From positions 299,626-363,625 of the forward strand of contig MNCI01005225.1 of assembly GCA_015680685.1 (NCBI GenBank): 64,000 nt of DNA, given 5' to 3'. Origin of the DNA: Gnetum montanum. Lineage: Eukaryota > Streptophyta > Gnetopsida > Gnetales > Gnetaceae. How positions within the stretch are numbered: the first letter of the stretch is position 1; each line of letters starts with the position of its first letter. Of the stretch, positions 45,761-57,599 are shown piece after piece. Both the position numbers and the translations under genes were made by a program. The notes beneath the pieces were generated by a model that was given only the letters and a program-made list of their open reading frames with translations, had not been told where the DNA came from and searched no databases.

Positions 45761-46259
45761 AAAATTGGTCTGCTAAGTAACAAAAGATTATTAGGTTGGG
45801 ATAGCCCTACAAAAAAATTGACACCAAAATCTGTCTAATTTAAAATGCTATAGAAAATTGTTTATAGAAGGTAGAGATACATTCTAGCTCCAATGACCTG
45901 AATTTGAATATCTAATTTTGGATTGTTAAGTGTAACAATGTAACATTTCTTATTTTTAATTTGTAGAATGTAATGAAGATAGCCAAGGTTGTAACCAAAA
46001 CTCATCTCCCTCACACTCAAATCTGTAGTAGTATAATGGTTGGGTTGCATGATGAAGATAAGTTTATGTTGTTGCTTGACTTTTGGACTGCACAAAGTAG
46101 ATAATTGCTATCTCAAATGCTACCAATTTTTTCCTACTATGTTCTTTGTTTGTAATATTTTGAACATTTAAATAGTAATTATAACAAATACAAAGATTAA
46201 AAAAAGTTTCTTTCTATTATTGTGTCCTTATACATACATTTTTGATAAGCTAAGAGGCA
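45761..46259. other. Unassigned AT-rich DNA after the MULE relic
   Basis: No feature I can support. Confidence 0.4.
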
Positions 46260-46870
46260 ACTACACATAGCATCCACTCACACTAGTAGTCTATGCCTTA
46301 TGCACGATGCCTACAATTTGTTTCTGCCAGTACTTGCAACCTGCATGAGCTTGTTAACAAAAAATAGAAACTATTTCTTCAAAGTGTAAGCTCATGCAAC
46401 TGGCAATATTGCATCGAACTATGCTTCATAGAATATACTACGAGACATGGTTTAGATTGGCAAACTGCGAGTCTGATGTGAAATGCAAGTAGTCCCATTA
46501 ATATCCACTACGTTCTACATGATACTTGCATTCTGTTATTTCCAGTACATGTGACTCACATGTAAATGTTGGAAAATAGAAGCAGTTCAAGCATTAGAGT
46601 GCAAGTACCTACTGATCGTAGTATTAAATATAATTGTGCTTCGCAGCATGTCATGCAACATGCACATTAAATTTTAAACTATGATGTTGTTGCTTCATGC
46701 ATGATCCTCGCACTGTTTGATATGACTACAATTCATAGTATTTAATGCAATACACATGCATGAAAGTTAAACTATGAAATAAATGTGATCCGCAATAGCT
46801 CGCATCATGTGAAAAATGTAAAAAATAAAAACAAGGTAGTCACAAAAATGACACGTTACAATCATTGCAA
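46260..46870. repeat. Region dense in short TGCAAGT/ACTTGCA-type words
   Basis: Words such as ACTTGCA, TGCAAGT, GCATGCA and ATGCAAC occur repeatedly and in both orientations. A similar region lies at 58690-59310. Such subterminal word clusters are typical of the ends of DNA transposons, and this one follows a transposase relic. No terminal inverted repeat was found. Confidence 0.4.
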
Positions 46871-47544
46871 CCTGGCCCACAACAAACCTTAGAGAAATAG
46901 AGCACACTAAGTGGGACATCGTTGTTGCTACCAAAGATAGCTAACAACAAAAATCATTACCACCTATAGCAATGATGGGTAGGGTATGTTAAAGACTACA
47001 AATTTTTGGATTTATTTATCAATTTTATTATCCTAAGTTTTTTTGCAACTTCATGCAAAGAAAAATTTGAAAGAAGTTGTGTATGTAGACTTCTAAAACT
47101 TCTTTGTTTCATTCCTCATGCTCCTGGCATTACAAATTTATTTGCAAATTGAAGTTAGCTTTTGAAATAAGCACTATCTTCTAGGCTACACTATAGCTAT
47201 GGGGTAGATTTATTGGGAATCCAATACAACATCAGTTTAACAAAGACAACCAATATGGGTTTTATAAGGGTATGTTTGGTAATGTGTGTTAGTCAATGCC
47301 TTATTTAGAGATTTTAATGTGTATAAGGAAAAATAGTGATGGCTAAGGTTCTATAGAATAAGTTCCAATTTCATGCATCTCTTTTGTTTTGACTATTGAT
47401 TCAATTTATGTTTAGTTTACAAACATTGGTTTTTGTATAAAGTGATATGTTGTGTTAGGGACTATTTGCTCATGTTTCAAACACAGTAAGCAATTGGGAT
47501 GATGAAGTAATTTACCAACCTATGTCATTTTTAACCTTTGCATA
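46871..47544. other. Unassigned AT-rich DNA
   Basis: Nothing recognised. Confidence 0.4.
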
Positions 47545-48720
47545 AATAATTTAATCACATTCATGATCTAATTTTACTTTGAGACTCCTTCTAATTCTTA
47601 CCCCATCATAATAATCAATTAGCATTTGACTTAAGGGATGGCTCTTCACAAATCTCCAATAAGTTGATGGATTCTTAGATGTGGTAGCTTCTTCATAACT
47701 TTCCACTATTGGGTCATCCCAAATCTTAAGATGAAGTTTTAATACCATCTATTCATTATCATCTTCTTAGACATGTCCAAATTAACTTGGATCTATCTCG
47801 TTAAAAATAACATTAACCACTTTCTCAACGATTAGCATGCATTTGTTATACACTCTATAAGCATTGCTTATGAATGAATAACTAAGGAAAACATCTTCAA
47901 CTTTATCTTTGCTTTTCAAACAAAAGCATTTGCAACTAAAACATGTAAAGTAATTTGCCTTGGATTCATTACCATAATAAAGCTCAAATAGTGTCTTTAT
48001 GATGTTGGATCTAATAAGAATCAAATTTAAAACATAGCAAGTTATCTTTATGGCTTCTCCCAAAAATGATTTTGGCAAATTTCACTCATGGAATAGGGTT
48101 CTTGCCATTTCTTGAGTCACCTAGTTCTTATATTTACTAACTCCATTTTGTTGAGGTATTCTAAGAACTAAGAATTAATGCTTAATCCCTTCATTATCAC
48201 AACACTTAACAAAATTGAGATTGCTAAATTTACCTCCATGACCACTTCTAATCTTCTTGACAAAGTACCCCTTTCTATTTGAATTTTTTTAGTAAAGTTT
48301 ATTAAAGTAACAAAAGGTTTCATCCTTGTGGGCTAGTAGGATTACCCAAATGGACCTTGAGTAATTATTAATAATAATAGAGAAATATATTTTGCCTCCT
48401 ATGTTACATGTCCTAGTAGGTCCTACTAAATTAAGATGTAATAATTCAAGAGAACGTTTGGTAGTAATATCAATTTTTCTTTTAAAGGATATGGTTTTTT
48501 GCTTATCTTTTTGGCATGTTTCACATACCCTATCCTTATTGGATTGAATATTGGATAATCCTTCAATGATCTATTTTTTGAAAGCTAAGGATTTCAAAGT
48601 TTAAGTAGCCTATCCTTCTATGTTACAACTAGTCATCTTATAATTTTCTAATTAAACACTTCAAATTATATCTACTCAAATCACAATTATCAATAATATA
48701 TACATTACTAGATCTATGTC
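47545..48720 (-). pseudogene. Ty1/copia element J, integrase fragment
   Basis: On the minus strand from 48640 down: GYLNFEILSFQK (GAG-pre-integrase), a zinc-binding remnant, LELLHLNLVGPTRTCNIGGK, IINNYSRSIWVILLAHKDE, and SGHGGKFSNLNFVKCC (the D.GGEF catalytic region with Asp changed to Gly). PQQNGVSKYKN at 48140-48161 and EMARTLFHE follow. The frame 47782-48078 gives MPKSFLGEAIKITCYVLN and AYRVYNKCMLIVEKVV. The last piece, 47551-47748, reads HPLSQMLIDYYDGVRIRRSL, the linker before reverse transcriptase. Reverse transcriptase itself is missing. Confidence 0.88.
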
Positions 48721-49671
48721 CCATGAGGATTACTTCATCAATTTTAACATCCTTAATAATTTAATGGTCAACTTAAAACAATACACCAATGCATAAAGTG
48801 GCATAGAATTGATGAAACTAATGCTAATACACAGTGAATTTACAACACACTAGTTCATACAGTAGCATGCACAACAAAAATATATGTTTCTAATTGCCAT
48901 GAACAATAAAAAAAAGAACTAGTAGCATGAGAGCTACCAAAAAATTACAAAATTAGCAACATGCATGACAACTATGCCCAATTATGCATAATACTTTTTT
49001 TTCTTGAGAAAATAGCAAGGGGTGTTGTAGGAGTAGGAGGATGCACTTGGACACTTGCTCACTCTAGATCTACTAGCTCACCTATTTTTTTTAGTGTCAC
49101 TTCTCTAGCCATCTCTAATGACTTGTAAAGATCTTCATCATCTACTAAAAATATAGCAAACACTTTCTCATCCACATACATAACATCATATGGTCTACCT
49201 TCCCAAAGAACTTGTAGGCTTCAAGCTTCTACCTCTTTCTTAAAACATTTTATTTTTTTTTTGGTTTCTAGAACTTAAGCATATCATTACAAGTATAATA
49301 ATCAAATAAAATTCTTGATGGATGATCTAAAGACTTAGGCAAATTTCTCATGGCTACAATTTGCAATTTTCTTGAAATCTGAAATGCAAAGGAAATAATT
49401 ACCTTATTCTTCAATGCGAGCTAGAGTTTTATGGTTGAAGTTATTCCAAGACTATTAATTCATTAAGTAGGAGTATTTAAATATGGCAAGTGCTAATAAG
49501 TACATTGAATAAATATAAAATTTAGACATATATGTTAATTAGTTAGTGGTTGTTAACAAGTCACTTAATGTTTAAAAAAATGATTATGCAAAAACTTGTT
49601 CTGTACGATAAAGATATTATTAGGTTAGAGCATATTTAACTGGAGGGATGGAAAGCTACTAGTTTTTCATG
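48721..49671. other. Unassigned, perhaps 5' part of copia J
   Basis: It lies on the gag side of J, but I could not read a convincing gag or protease. It ends at the LTR of element C. Confidence 0.3.
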
Positions 49672-50596
49672 TGATGAATCATCAGTTGGTTGGGATATTT
49701 GAAAAAAAGTCAGTTTTTGATTGGCTTCGTTATCTTAGCCCCAATATCTTGGCTTTGATATCTTAGCCCTGATATCTCAACCTCAATATCTTGGCCCCAT
49801 TAATGCATCATTTCACGACATAGTGTTTATTTTTGCCTTTAAATATGTGACCTCACACCATGTATTGGCATTCTTTGGTCAATAAAATATCAAAACTCTT
49901 GTAATTTTATTTTGTAGTCTTATAGAATAATCAATGAGTTCCCACAATGTATATCTAAGTCAGTTATACAGTGTCTTATTTGAGTGGCAATGTACCTAGA
50001 CACATTCCATGAATGACAATAAGATCGAGATTGATTCTTATTCATTGCAGCACTTGGACTTAGATTAAATTTACTTTTAATGCAATTTACATTTCATGTA
50101 CTTAGTTAATATTTACATTTCCATGCATATTAATGAATTGGTGAAATGAGTGCAACCAGTTTCAAGCATAAACACATATTCTCTTGGTAATCCTAGTAGC
50201 ACTATTACTTGGTTTTCCCAATAGCATAGCGCTTGGTAATCCCAGTAGTGGATATGTGGGTTTAGGATGTGTACGGCAAGTTGAAAATGGACACTCATCA
50301 CCCTTAATCTAGTTTATACTTTACTTTATGTTGTTAATTAGATTAAGTAAATGATTTATTTATTATTATTAGGAATAGCATAAGGCCGAAACAACATAAA
50401 GAATCATATGTCTCACTCTGGACTAAATCATATGTGACAAAGCTACCACTAGTCCAAGTGGAAAGACAACAAACTGTGATCAAGACATAATGATCTAGAT
50501 TCCACAACTAGTCCCATCCACAGAATTCAACTAGATCACACATGAATGTTTTGTGATTCGTATGGTTGGATGTAGGGGGTACCTTGCCACTCATCA
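49672..50596 (+). repeat. 5' LTR of element C
   Basis: It starts TGATGAATCATCAGTTGG and ends TTGCCACTCATCA (925 bp). U3 has five 14-15-bp units of AATATCTTGGCCC type at 49728-49799. The TATA box has decayed to TTTAAATA at 49838. Confidence 0.88.
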
Positions 50597-50597
50597 T

Positions 50598-50615
50598 TGG
50601 CATTGTTGCTAGGGA
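50598..50615 (+). other. Primer-binding site of element C (tRNA-Asp type)
   Basis: TGGCATTGTTGCTAGGGA matches the tRNA-Asp-type site TGGCGCCGTTGCCGGGGA at 13 of 18 positions. All five differences are C-to-T or G-to-A. Confidence 0.8.
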
Positions 50616-50720
50616 TGGTGCTAGTTATCTAGATTAGTTATATCATACACAATCACTATAAATGCATTAACAAACTATCTTTGGGAAATACTAAGTCACA
50701 CACATCATACACCAATAACA

Positions 50721-53370
50721 ATGTCTCTTTCACAAGGAAGAAATAATGCATCGTACGAAGAGAACATTCATTGGAGAACCAATGAGATATATACCGAAGA
50801 AAATTGGAGTAACCAACCTCATGCAGGGGTTTCATATGTTCATGACCACCATGACTATGCTCAATAACTGCATTTACCTAAGGTAGATAATCCTAGAGGA
50901 GATGAAGTCCTAGACCAAGGAAGGCCTCAAGGCCTAGGACCTCCTTAGAACCTAGAAAAGATAAATCAAAGGACAAAAGGAAGAGCTCTATAAGCCATGA
51001 TGATTCTCCTAGCTTCTCATCTTCCTATTCCTCTTCAACATCTAGTTTTGATGAAGATGAATGTAGGTATAGGAATAAATCTCCGCTATGGGGTCAAAAT
51101 AAAAATAGAAATAAAAAACAAGGGAAAAACAAAAGACATCAAAATGAGCATAGACAAAATCATCACAATTAGACAAATAAAAATAGAAATTTTCACCACA
51201 ACATGTTTGATGGCAGTGAACCCTTGTTGACCACTATGAGCTTGATGCAGATCATAGAGGCTATTAAGATACCTCATAGGCATTGTAGGGAAAGTTGAAT
51301 AAAAAGGCTTGATATGAATAATATCCCTAAATTTCTGGGGGGCTATGATTCTAATCCACAACATTACTTACAAGCTTTCCATGATGCCTATGCCTTACAA
51401 AATATTGAAAATAAGTGGCAAAAACTTAAGATCTTCCCTAGGACACTAAAAATAAAGCTAAAAGCTAGTATAAATCATTGGAACCAAGTTCCATCCACCA
51501 ATGGTCCACAATGCTAGAGCTTTTCAACAAAAAATACCAAAGCTATGTAAGAGTGTCCAACCTAAGAAAACAAATCCAAGGGTGGAAGCAAGAAAATCAT
51601 GAGCCCTTGGATGTGACCTTGGATAGATACTATTCACTACTACATAGATGTCCTAGCCATGATTTCTCTCAAAAAGAGAAACTTTTCCACATCATAGATG
51701 GGCTTTGTAATGAAACAAGGAAGACCCTTGGGGTGTATGCTCAAGGTCGATTATATGAACTAAAAGCCCATTAGATACAAAGGCTAATCGAGCAGGTCAT
51801 GAAAGAAGAAGAAGAGTTATGTAAACAAGAGAATGTTGAGAAATATCATTGGGATCCAACTCTTCAAAAGAAGAGGGTCCATACCTCTAATAAGGAAAAA
51901 GAGGCAATTTCACAACAAACCTTGCCACTACAACAATCTCTTGATGAAATCTAGCCAAGGCTAGTGGATAAATGAAAAAGCTACAACTTTCATAGAAACT
52001 ATAGAGGAGAAGGTAACACAAAATGAATTAGGTGATCACAATAAATGGAGGAAGAACCAAGAAATAGCTAGGAACACTTATAGGTAAATAGGGAAAATGG
52101 TTGTAAAAGAAGAGGTTATAGACTCAACCACAAAAGAAGATGATGGATGTGACATTTGCCTATATGATCATCCAAAGGGCTATTTCCCAATCATGTTACA
52201 TCTACATGAGTATTGGGCTTTTGCATTGAATCCCAAGTTTGCACAAAAGAAAATGCCTAGAAAATTATCTTGTTCACAAGGTAATCATAGATGGTCCTAC
52301 AACCAACTGTACCATCCTAGTGGGACTTCTTATGAGCCTCAACACTATCATCCAACATAGTGGCAAAACCCACAATCATGAGGAAGGCCATCATCAAACT
52401 AGTGCTACCCTTACTGCTAGGCGAACCCATACAAATATTATGTTCAACAACTTGTTTCTCTAGCTAGTTCTACATCCTCTACTTCAAATCGCTACTACCA
52501 CTCTCCTAAATATCATTGCAGCACGACATCTTCTAAAGGATCACCACCTCACACCTCTCACCCTCTATAATATCCTCAATATTCTCATACACACCTCCAC
52601 CATATGTTACCTACAACACAGGAAAATTTAGCACCACAACATCAATGAAAGAATGCCACTTGTGTTGTGAACATAGACAGAAATTATAATGCTAGTAAAT
52701 CTCCACCACAATCTCAAAAATGCCCTTTCTTTAGGATGGTTCCCAAGCATAAGCACAACACTCATGGACCTACTAACTCATCCAAAGTAGCACAATGCCA
52801 ATCAAGTGCAACATCCTTCCTTTCACAATCAATGTCTTCCAATCTTACGTAAGGGCCAACATCCATCATTACTCCAATACCTAATAGAAACAATGAACCT
52901 ATCATTGTGGAGAGACAGAAGAATCCATGCATCACTACTAATAGTAAAGGATGTAGTTGTGGGCCAAAAATTCAAAATATTAACATATCCTAGAACAAAG
53001 TTCAAGAGCAAGTATATGAGCAAAAACCAATCTACATAGTAGCCACTAAACCAAAAGACATCTAGTGGCTTAAAAATGAGAATGTAAAATTGTTTCAAAG
53101 ATGCATGGAGGAAATTGATCCACTTATTAGTTCTAGACTTAAGAAAATGAACTAAAGAAAGGACTTAGACACACATATCTTACGCTCTTATTATACACCG
53201 AAAAAGGATATTAAACAAGGAGACCCAAAATTAACATAAAAAAATCAAGAAGAAGAAACAAACACATTTGGATCCTCCATAATGGAAATACCTTCAAGTC
53301 CAAATGAAGATACATCTTCGAATGATCCAAATAAGACTATCACAAATGTTAAATGTGCTACCACATGATT
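50721..53370 (+). pseudogene. Gag-like protein of element C, broken
   Basis: It starts MSLSQGRNNASYEEN at 50721. The gag domain is clearest of the three copies: IPKFLGGYDSNPQHYLQAFH from 51314, then 51478-51774 with STMLELFNKKYQSYVRVSNL, LDVTLDRYYSLLHRCPSHDF, SQKEKLFHIIDGLCNETRK and TLGVYAQGRLYELK. A zinc-knuckle-like stretch CDICLYDHPKGYFPIML follows at about 52145. Next comes a region rich in Pro, Gln, Tyr and Ser, and a second cysteine motif CSCGPKIQNINI near 52960. Many stops and at least four frameshifts. The total of about 880 codons is long for gag alone and might include an unrecognised tail domain. Confidence 0.78.
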
Positions 53371-55631
53371 AATTAATTAGTAACAATGATAGATGGAAAA
53401 CCAATGGTGTATAACTAGGGAATTGTGCATTCCATCTCCTGAATGTGCAATCATAAGATTAGTCCTGGGGGAGATTCTCCATCCTAGTTCAAGAACTAAT
53501 AAGTATTTTTCACTTTTTATTTTTACAAGTTCTTATCATTTTCCCATCTCTTCTAAAATTTTCTAATTCTTCATACATTTTCCATTTCTTAGTATTTTTC
53601 TTTTCTTTATATTTTTCTCTTTCCTTGAGTCATTCTCTTTATGTTTAATGAATTTATTTCATATTTTTTTTAATAATATTACTAAGTCATGATGCAGAAG
53701 TCAATGCTATGTGTTGGGTTTTGGTGTTATACTATCAAGATGATTGGATAAGTAATTGTGTAAAGTAGTGAGACCACCTCATCCATCCCTCCAATTCTCT
53801 AAATAAAAGGTCTTTTTCATGGAAACAATTTGGTTCTTCATTCATGAAACTAAAATTAATCAATGATCATTGTACCTTGAAGAAAGAGGGAATGACCAAG
53901 CGGGAATGGCAAAGGGTGTGACTTCAAGGGGACTTGTTGTGTTTTCTTCTTATCTTCCTTCATGTGGTTTATCACTCTTCTTGCAACATATCATCACTCC
54001 TTCATTGACCAATAAAAAGGAAGCTCTATCTTTGCATGGTGTAGTTCCCATTTCAAAAAAAAATAAAAACAAAAAAAAAAGAGAAAAGAGAGAGAAAAAT
54101 GATAATAATGAAAATTCAAAGCACATCCCTTAGACATAATAATGGGCTACAAGCACTAGTTGTGGGGCTAGAAAGACATGTTACCCATGCCTGAAGGTGC
54201 CCCTCTAACTAAATCCCTTCCTTTCTTCTTCTCTTTTCTTCTCTTTTTGGAGTGATGATTGTTCTTTAAGATGGTTGTGGACTCATGGTGGTCGATAGGA
54301 AGGAACACATCAATGCAAGGTCACTATTCATGATATGGACTTGGTCTGAACTTGGACAGATAGGTATGTTGATCATTTTAATCACATTTATCACAAGAAC
54401 CTATTATGAACATCGTCAAGTACCTTACATCCCTATCTCTGCAATCCCTTCTCATCCCATTTTTCACCTCACCATTGCATGTGATTATGAGCCTTTTGGT
54501 TTTGTGTAGTATAGTACAACATCCCAACCATGGTAATTGTGTGTTATTTGGAACAAAGGCATGGTCTAAATTTAACTTCTTGGGTGCCCACAAACATCTA
54601 TAGCAATGGTTATGCAAGGGCATTATGGTAGGAGCCTACTTTGGGGCACTTGCATAACTTTTTTTTATCATGGCTTTGAACTAACCTTCACATCTTAGAA
54701 CATCAATGATAGTTTATCTAAATTTATGCATAATTTTGGAACTACTTCTCCTCACCTTCAATTACTTTTTTACTTTTTTGACTTTTCTGTTTAAATATCC
54801 TTCAAGTTCAATATTTCTTGGTCATCTTCTAAATCAGACCTTTGGCTTCAATTTTTCAAAAACTTGTGTGCTTCTGGAGTTAGGCCAATTAGTCATGGAG
54901 GCTGAGGATGTCCACTTTGAAATTTTTCTAACAACCTATTTTCAAACATCATCGTAACTAATAGTAATTAATCAAAATAATGTGAATAGTTTAATGATTT
55001 TAGTTACCTCATAGCCTTGAGCATAGTATGCTAGCATCACCTTGTGCTTAAACAAAAACTAAGGGATCTAAAAAGGGTTAATTATAAGGAAAATTTACCA
55101 AAACTAATGTTGATCCTTTGGTGACTATAAGGGATGCTAAAAGAAACAACTAAGGAAAAAGGTCTTTTGTCAAACATGGAAATGAAGCCAAGAGAGGAAT
55201 AATGGAGGAGATATCCATGGACAAATCATAGCACATACAAGATAGCAACTCAAGCATCACATGTTTACTAGATTCATGGGATGATGAGACGAAATTTTAG
55301 TCCATCCTTTAAGAATGTTCCACATAACCATAGAATCATTAACATAACAATCTAGGTTGGAAGTCTGCCACTACTAGCAACAACAAGAAGGATCATCTTT
55401 AGTGAATTCTTGAAAACCTCTACAAACTTTGTAATCTTCAAAGTATATCTAGTCTTTTTGTCACTCTATCATTTTGTATGCATCCACTCAAATAAAATTT
55501 TGTAACGTAGCACTAAGAGTTAGTCAATAGTTAGCATTAGTCAATAATCCTATCATTCTCAATTTTTTGTAATGAAAGCTTGGTCCTATCCTATTAACTT
55601 AAGGGTGAGTTTTTATTTAGTTGTGGGGGTG
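53371..55631 (+). other. 3' non-coding region of element C
   Basis: It is shared with A and B along its full length. It has a T-rich start, an A-rich tract near 54050-54100, a CTTTTCTTCTCTTTTT tract near 54230, the antisense frame at 54378-54623, the TTAACTTAAGGGTGAG block near 55592 and the tract GTGGGGGTG before the LTR. No pol domain could be read. Confidence 0.7.
54378..54623 (-). CDS. Conserved antisense ORF in element C 3' region (hypothetical)
   Basis: 81 codons: MPLHNHCYRCLWAPKKLNLD, HAFVPNNTQLPWLGCC, ILHKTKRLIITCNGEV, RRDCRDRDVRYL, ending IIGSCDKCD. It has seven cysteines, several in CxxC-like spacing. Copies in A and B share most residues, although all three elements are old. The sense strand is also open over part of this, so the conservation may only reflect common descent. 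Confidence 0.3.
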   Translation of the reverse strand: MPLHNHCYRCLWAPKKLNLDHAFVPNNTQLPWLGCCTILHKTKRLIITCNGEVKNGMRRDCRDRDVRYLTMFIIGSCDKCD

Positions 55632-55686
55632 TGATGAATCATTACTTGGCTGGGATATCTAACAAAAATTCAATTTTTGATCAACT

Positions 55687-55856
55687 CCAATATCTTAGCC
55701 CTAATATCTTGGCTCCAATATCTTAGTTCCAATATCTCAACCCTAATATCTTGGCTCCAATATCTTAGCCTGAATATCTTGGCTTCAATATCTTAGGCTT
55801 GATATCTCAACCCTAAAATCTTAGCTTTGATATCTTAGCCCCAATATCTTAACCTT
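55687..55856 (+). repeat. 14-15-bp minisatellite in U3 of the C 3' LTR, 12 units
   Basis: Units vary around CCAATATCTTAGCCC and CCAATATCTTGGCT. The partner LTR has five units at 49728-49799. Confidence 0.92.
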
Positions 55857-55900
55857 GTTGATGCATTATTTCATGCATTGATGCACTGTCTATTTTTGCC

Positions 55901-55908
55901 TATAAATA
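55901..55908 (+). promoter_or_regulatory. TATA box, element C 3' LTR
   Basis: TATAAATA lies about 45 bp after the minisatellite. Confidence 0.5.
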
Positions 55909-56659
55909 CGCATCCTTTCATCATGTATTAGCATTCTTTGGTCAATAAAGTAGCCAAACTCTTGTAGTTTTATTCCATAGTCTTAAAGAATAATCAATAA
56001 GCGCCCGTAGTATGGATCTAAGTCAGTTGTACGGTGTCTTATTTGAGTGGCAATGTACCTCGACAAATTCCATGAATGGCAATAAGATCAAGATTGATTC
56101 TTATTAATTACAGCATTTTAACTTAGATTAAATTTACTTTTAATGCAATTTATGTTTCATGTACTTAGTTAATATTTACATTTCCATGCATATTAATGAA
56201 TTGGTGGAATGAGCATGACCAGTTTTGAGCTTAAACACGTATTCTCTTAGTAATCCTAGGAGCATTATTACTTAGTTTGTCCAATAGCATAGCACTTGGT
56301 GATCCCAATAGTGGATACGTGGGTTCAAGATGTATACAATAAGCTTGGAATGGACACTCATCTCCCGTAGGCTAGTTTAGACTTTACCTTATGTTGTTAA
56401 TTAGATTAAGTAAATGATTTCTTTATTATTGTTGGGAGCAGCATAAGACCAAAACAACATTAAGAATCATATGCCTCACTCTAGACTAAATCATACGTGA
56501 CAAAGCTGCCACTAGTCCAAGTGGGAAGACAATGAACTATGATTAAGGCATAATGATCTAGATGCCACAACTAGTCCCATCCATAGAATTTGACTGAATC
56601 ATGCGTGAACGCTTTGTGATTTGTATTGTTGGGCATAGGGGGTACCACATTGCTCATCA

Positions 56660-57599
56660 TTGTGGATAACTGAGTTTGATTTTAGGTAAAGCTATGCATT
56701 TTTTCATATACAATTATTTATTTTCAGCATTAAACATATGGTAATGGCTAGGCCAATAGCTTAGATATATAGTGGTTTTCTAGATTATTTTTAATTATTT
56801 TTATTTTTTATGCTTTGCATTTTATCTTCACAAAGAGGCAATGCATAGCCAACGGACCAAAGAAAGTCCACTAGATTGCAAGGACAAGAGGGCAGGAGAG
56901 ATACCCAAGAGCAACAATAGGTTCACTCCCAAGCCATTGCACAAGATGTTTGAAGAGAGTAGGATCAGATTTACTAGGCCCATGAGCAACATGCATGGAT
57001 AGCATGTAAGTGCTAGGAGGTATAATTCAAAATAGCCCTGATACAAAGTCCTAAGGACTTCAATTCATTACTGCTACTAGTATGACTAGAGATGCATGTC
57101 TAGCACATTAAGTATCACCTTGGCTTTATCATAAGTGGTAAGCATAAATATTATGAACAAGAGGCATGTCGCTTCTACCTCTCACATATGTCAGGTGCAA
57201 CATCATTTGTAGTCATACGTATTGGTTATTTTGGGTATTCACTAATAGAGAGGATCCTGGAAGACACACTTCACATGGTCATTACTACATGTAGGGAATT
57301 TTTCATTGCTACAACTTCAGTATAAAAAAAACATAGTTGCTTGCCATGGTTCTTGAGGTAAAGTTAGATGAGACTAGCTAGCCTTATAAGAAATTCTCCC
57401 TTAAATAAAGAGTTCTTGTGAGGGCTATTCACACCAACCTCCTTGTTATGACTCATCACGCACATGTCATGTCTTTTGCACTGATGATCCTACTTGATTT
57501 GAAGGGAGATTATTCCCTCAACTACCCCCATATTTTGATGAGGAGGATGCAAGTCCTAATTAGGGATGTAGTTACAATTCCATTTTCATCAATTGGCAT
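56660..57599. other. Unassigned, weakly coding-like sequence
   Basis: From 56823 a frame opens MHSQRTKESPLDCKDKRAG and stays open to about 57001. After that only short pieces are open (for example 57418-57612). Composition is closer to coding than the flanks, so this may be the front of the relic at 57600-58268. I recognise no family. Confidence 0.3.

Larger units (their letters stand above)
49672..56659 (+). mobile_element. Gag-only LTR element C, most complete of the family
   Basis: It is about 7.0 kb with 5' LTR 49672-50596, tRNA-Asp-like primer site, gag-like region 50721-53370, non-coding 3' region and 3' LTR 55632-56659. The 5 bp outside the LTRs are TCATG and TTGTG, which differ by two transitions, a possible decayed target duplication. 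The internal part holds no protease, reverse transcriptase, RNase H or integrase motif in any frame, the same as in A and B. Confidence 0.87.
55632..56659 (+). repeat. 3' LTR of element C
   Basis: It starts TGATGAATCATTACTTGG and ends ACATTGCTCATCA (1028 bp). It is about 100 bp longer than the 5' LTR because the U3 minisatellite has 12 units instead of 5. Confidence 0.88.
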
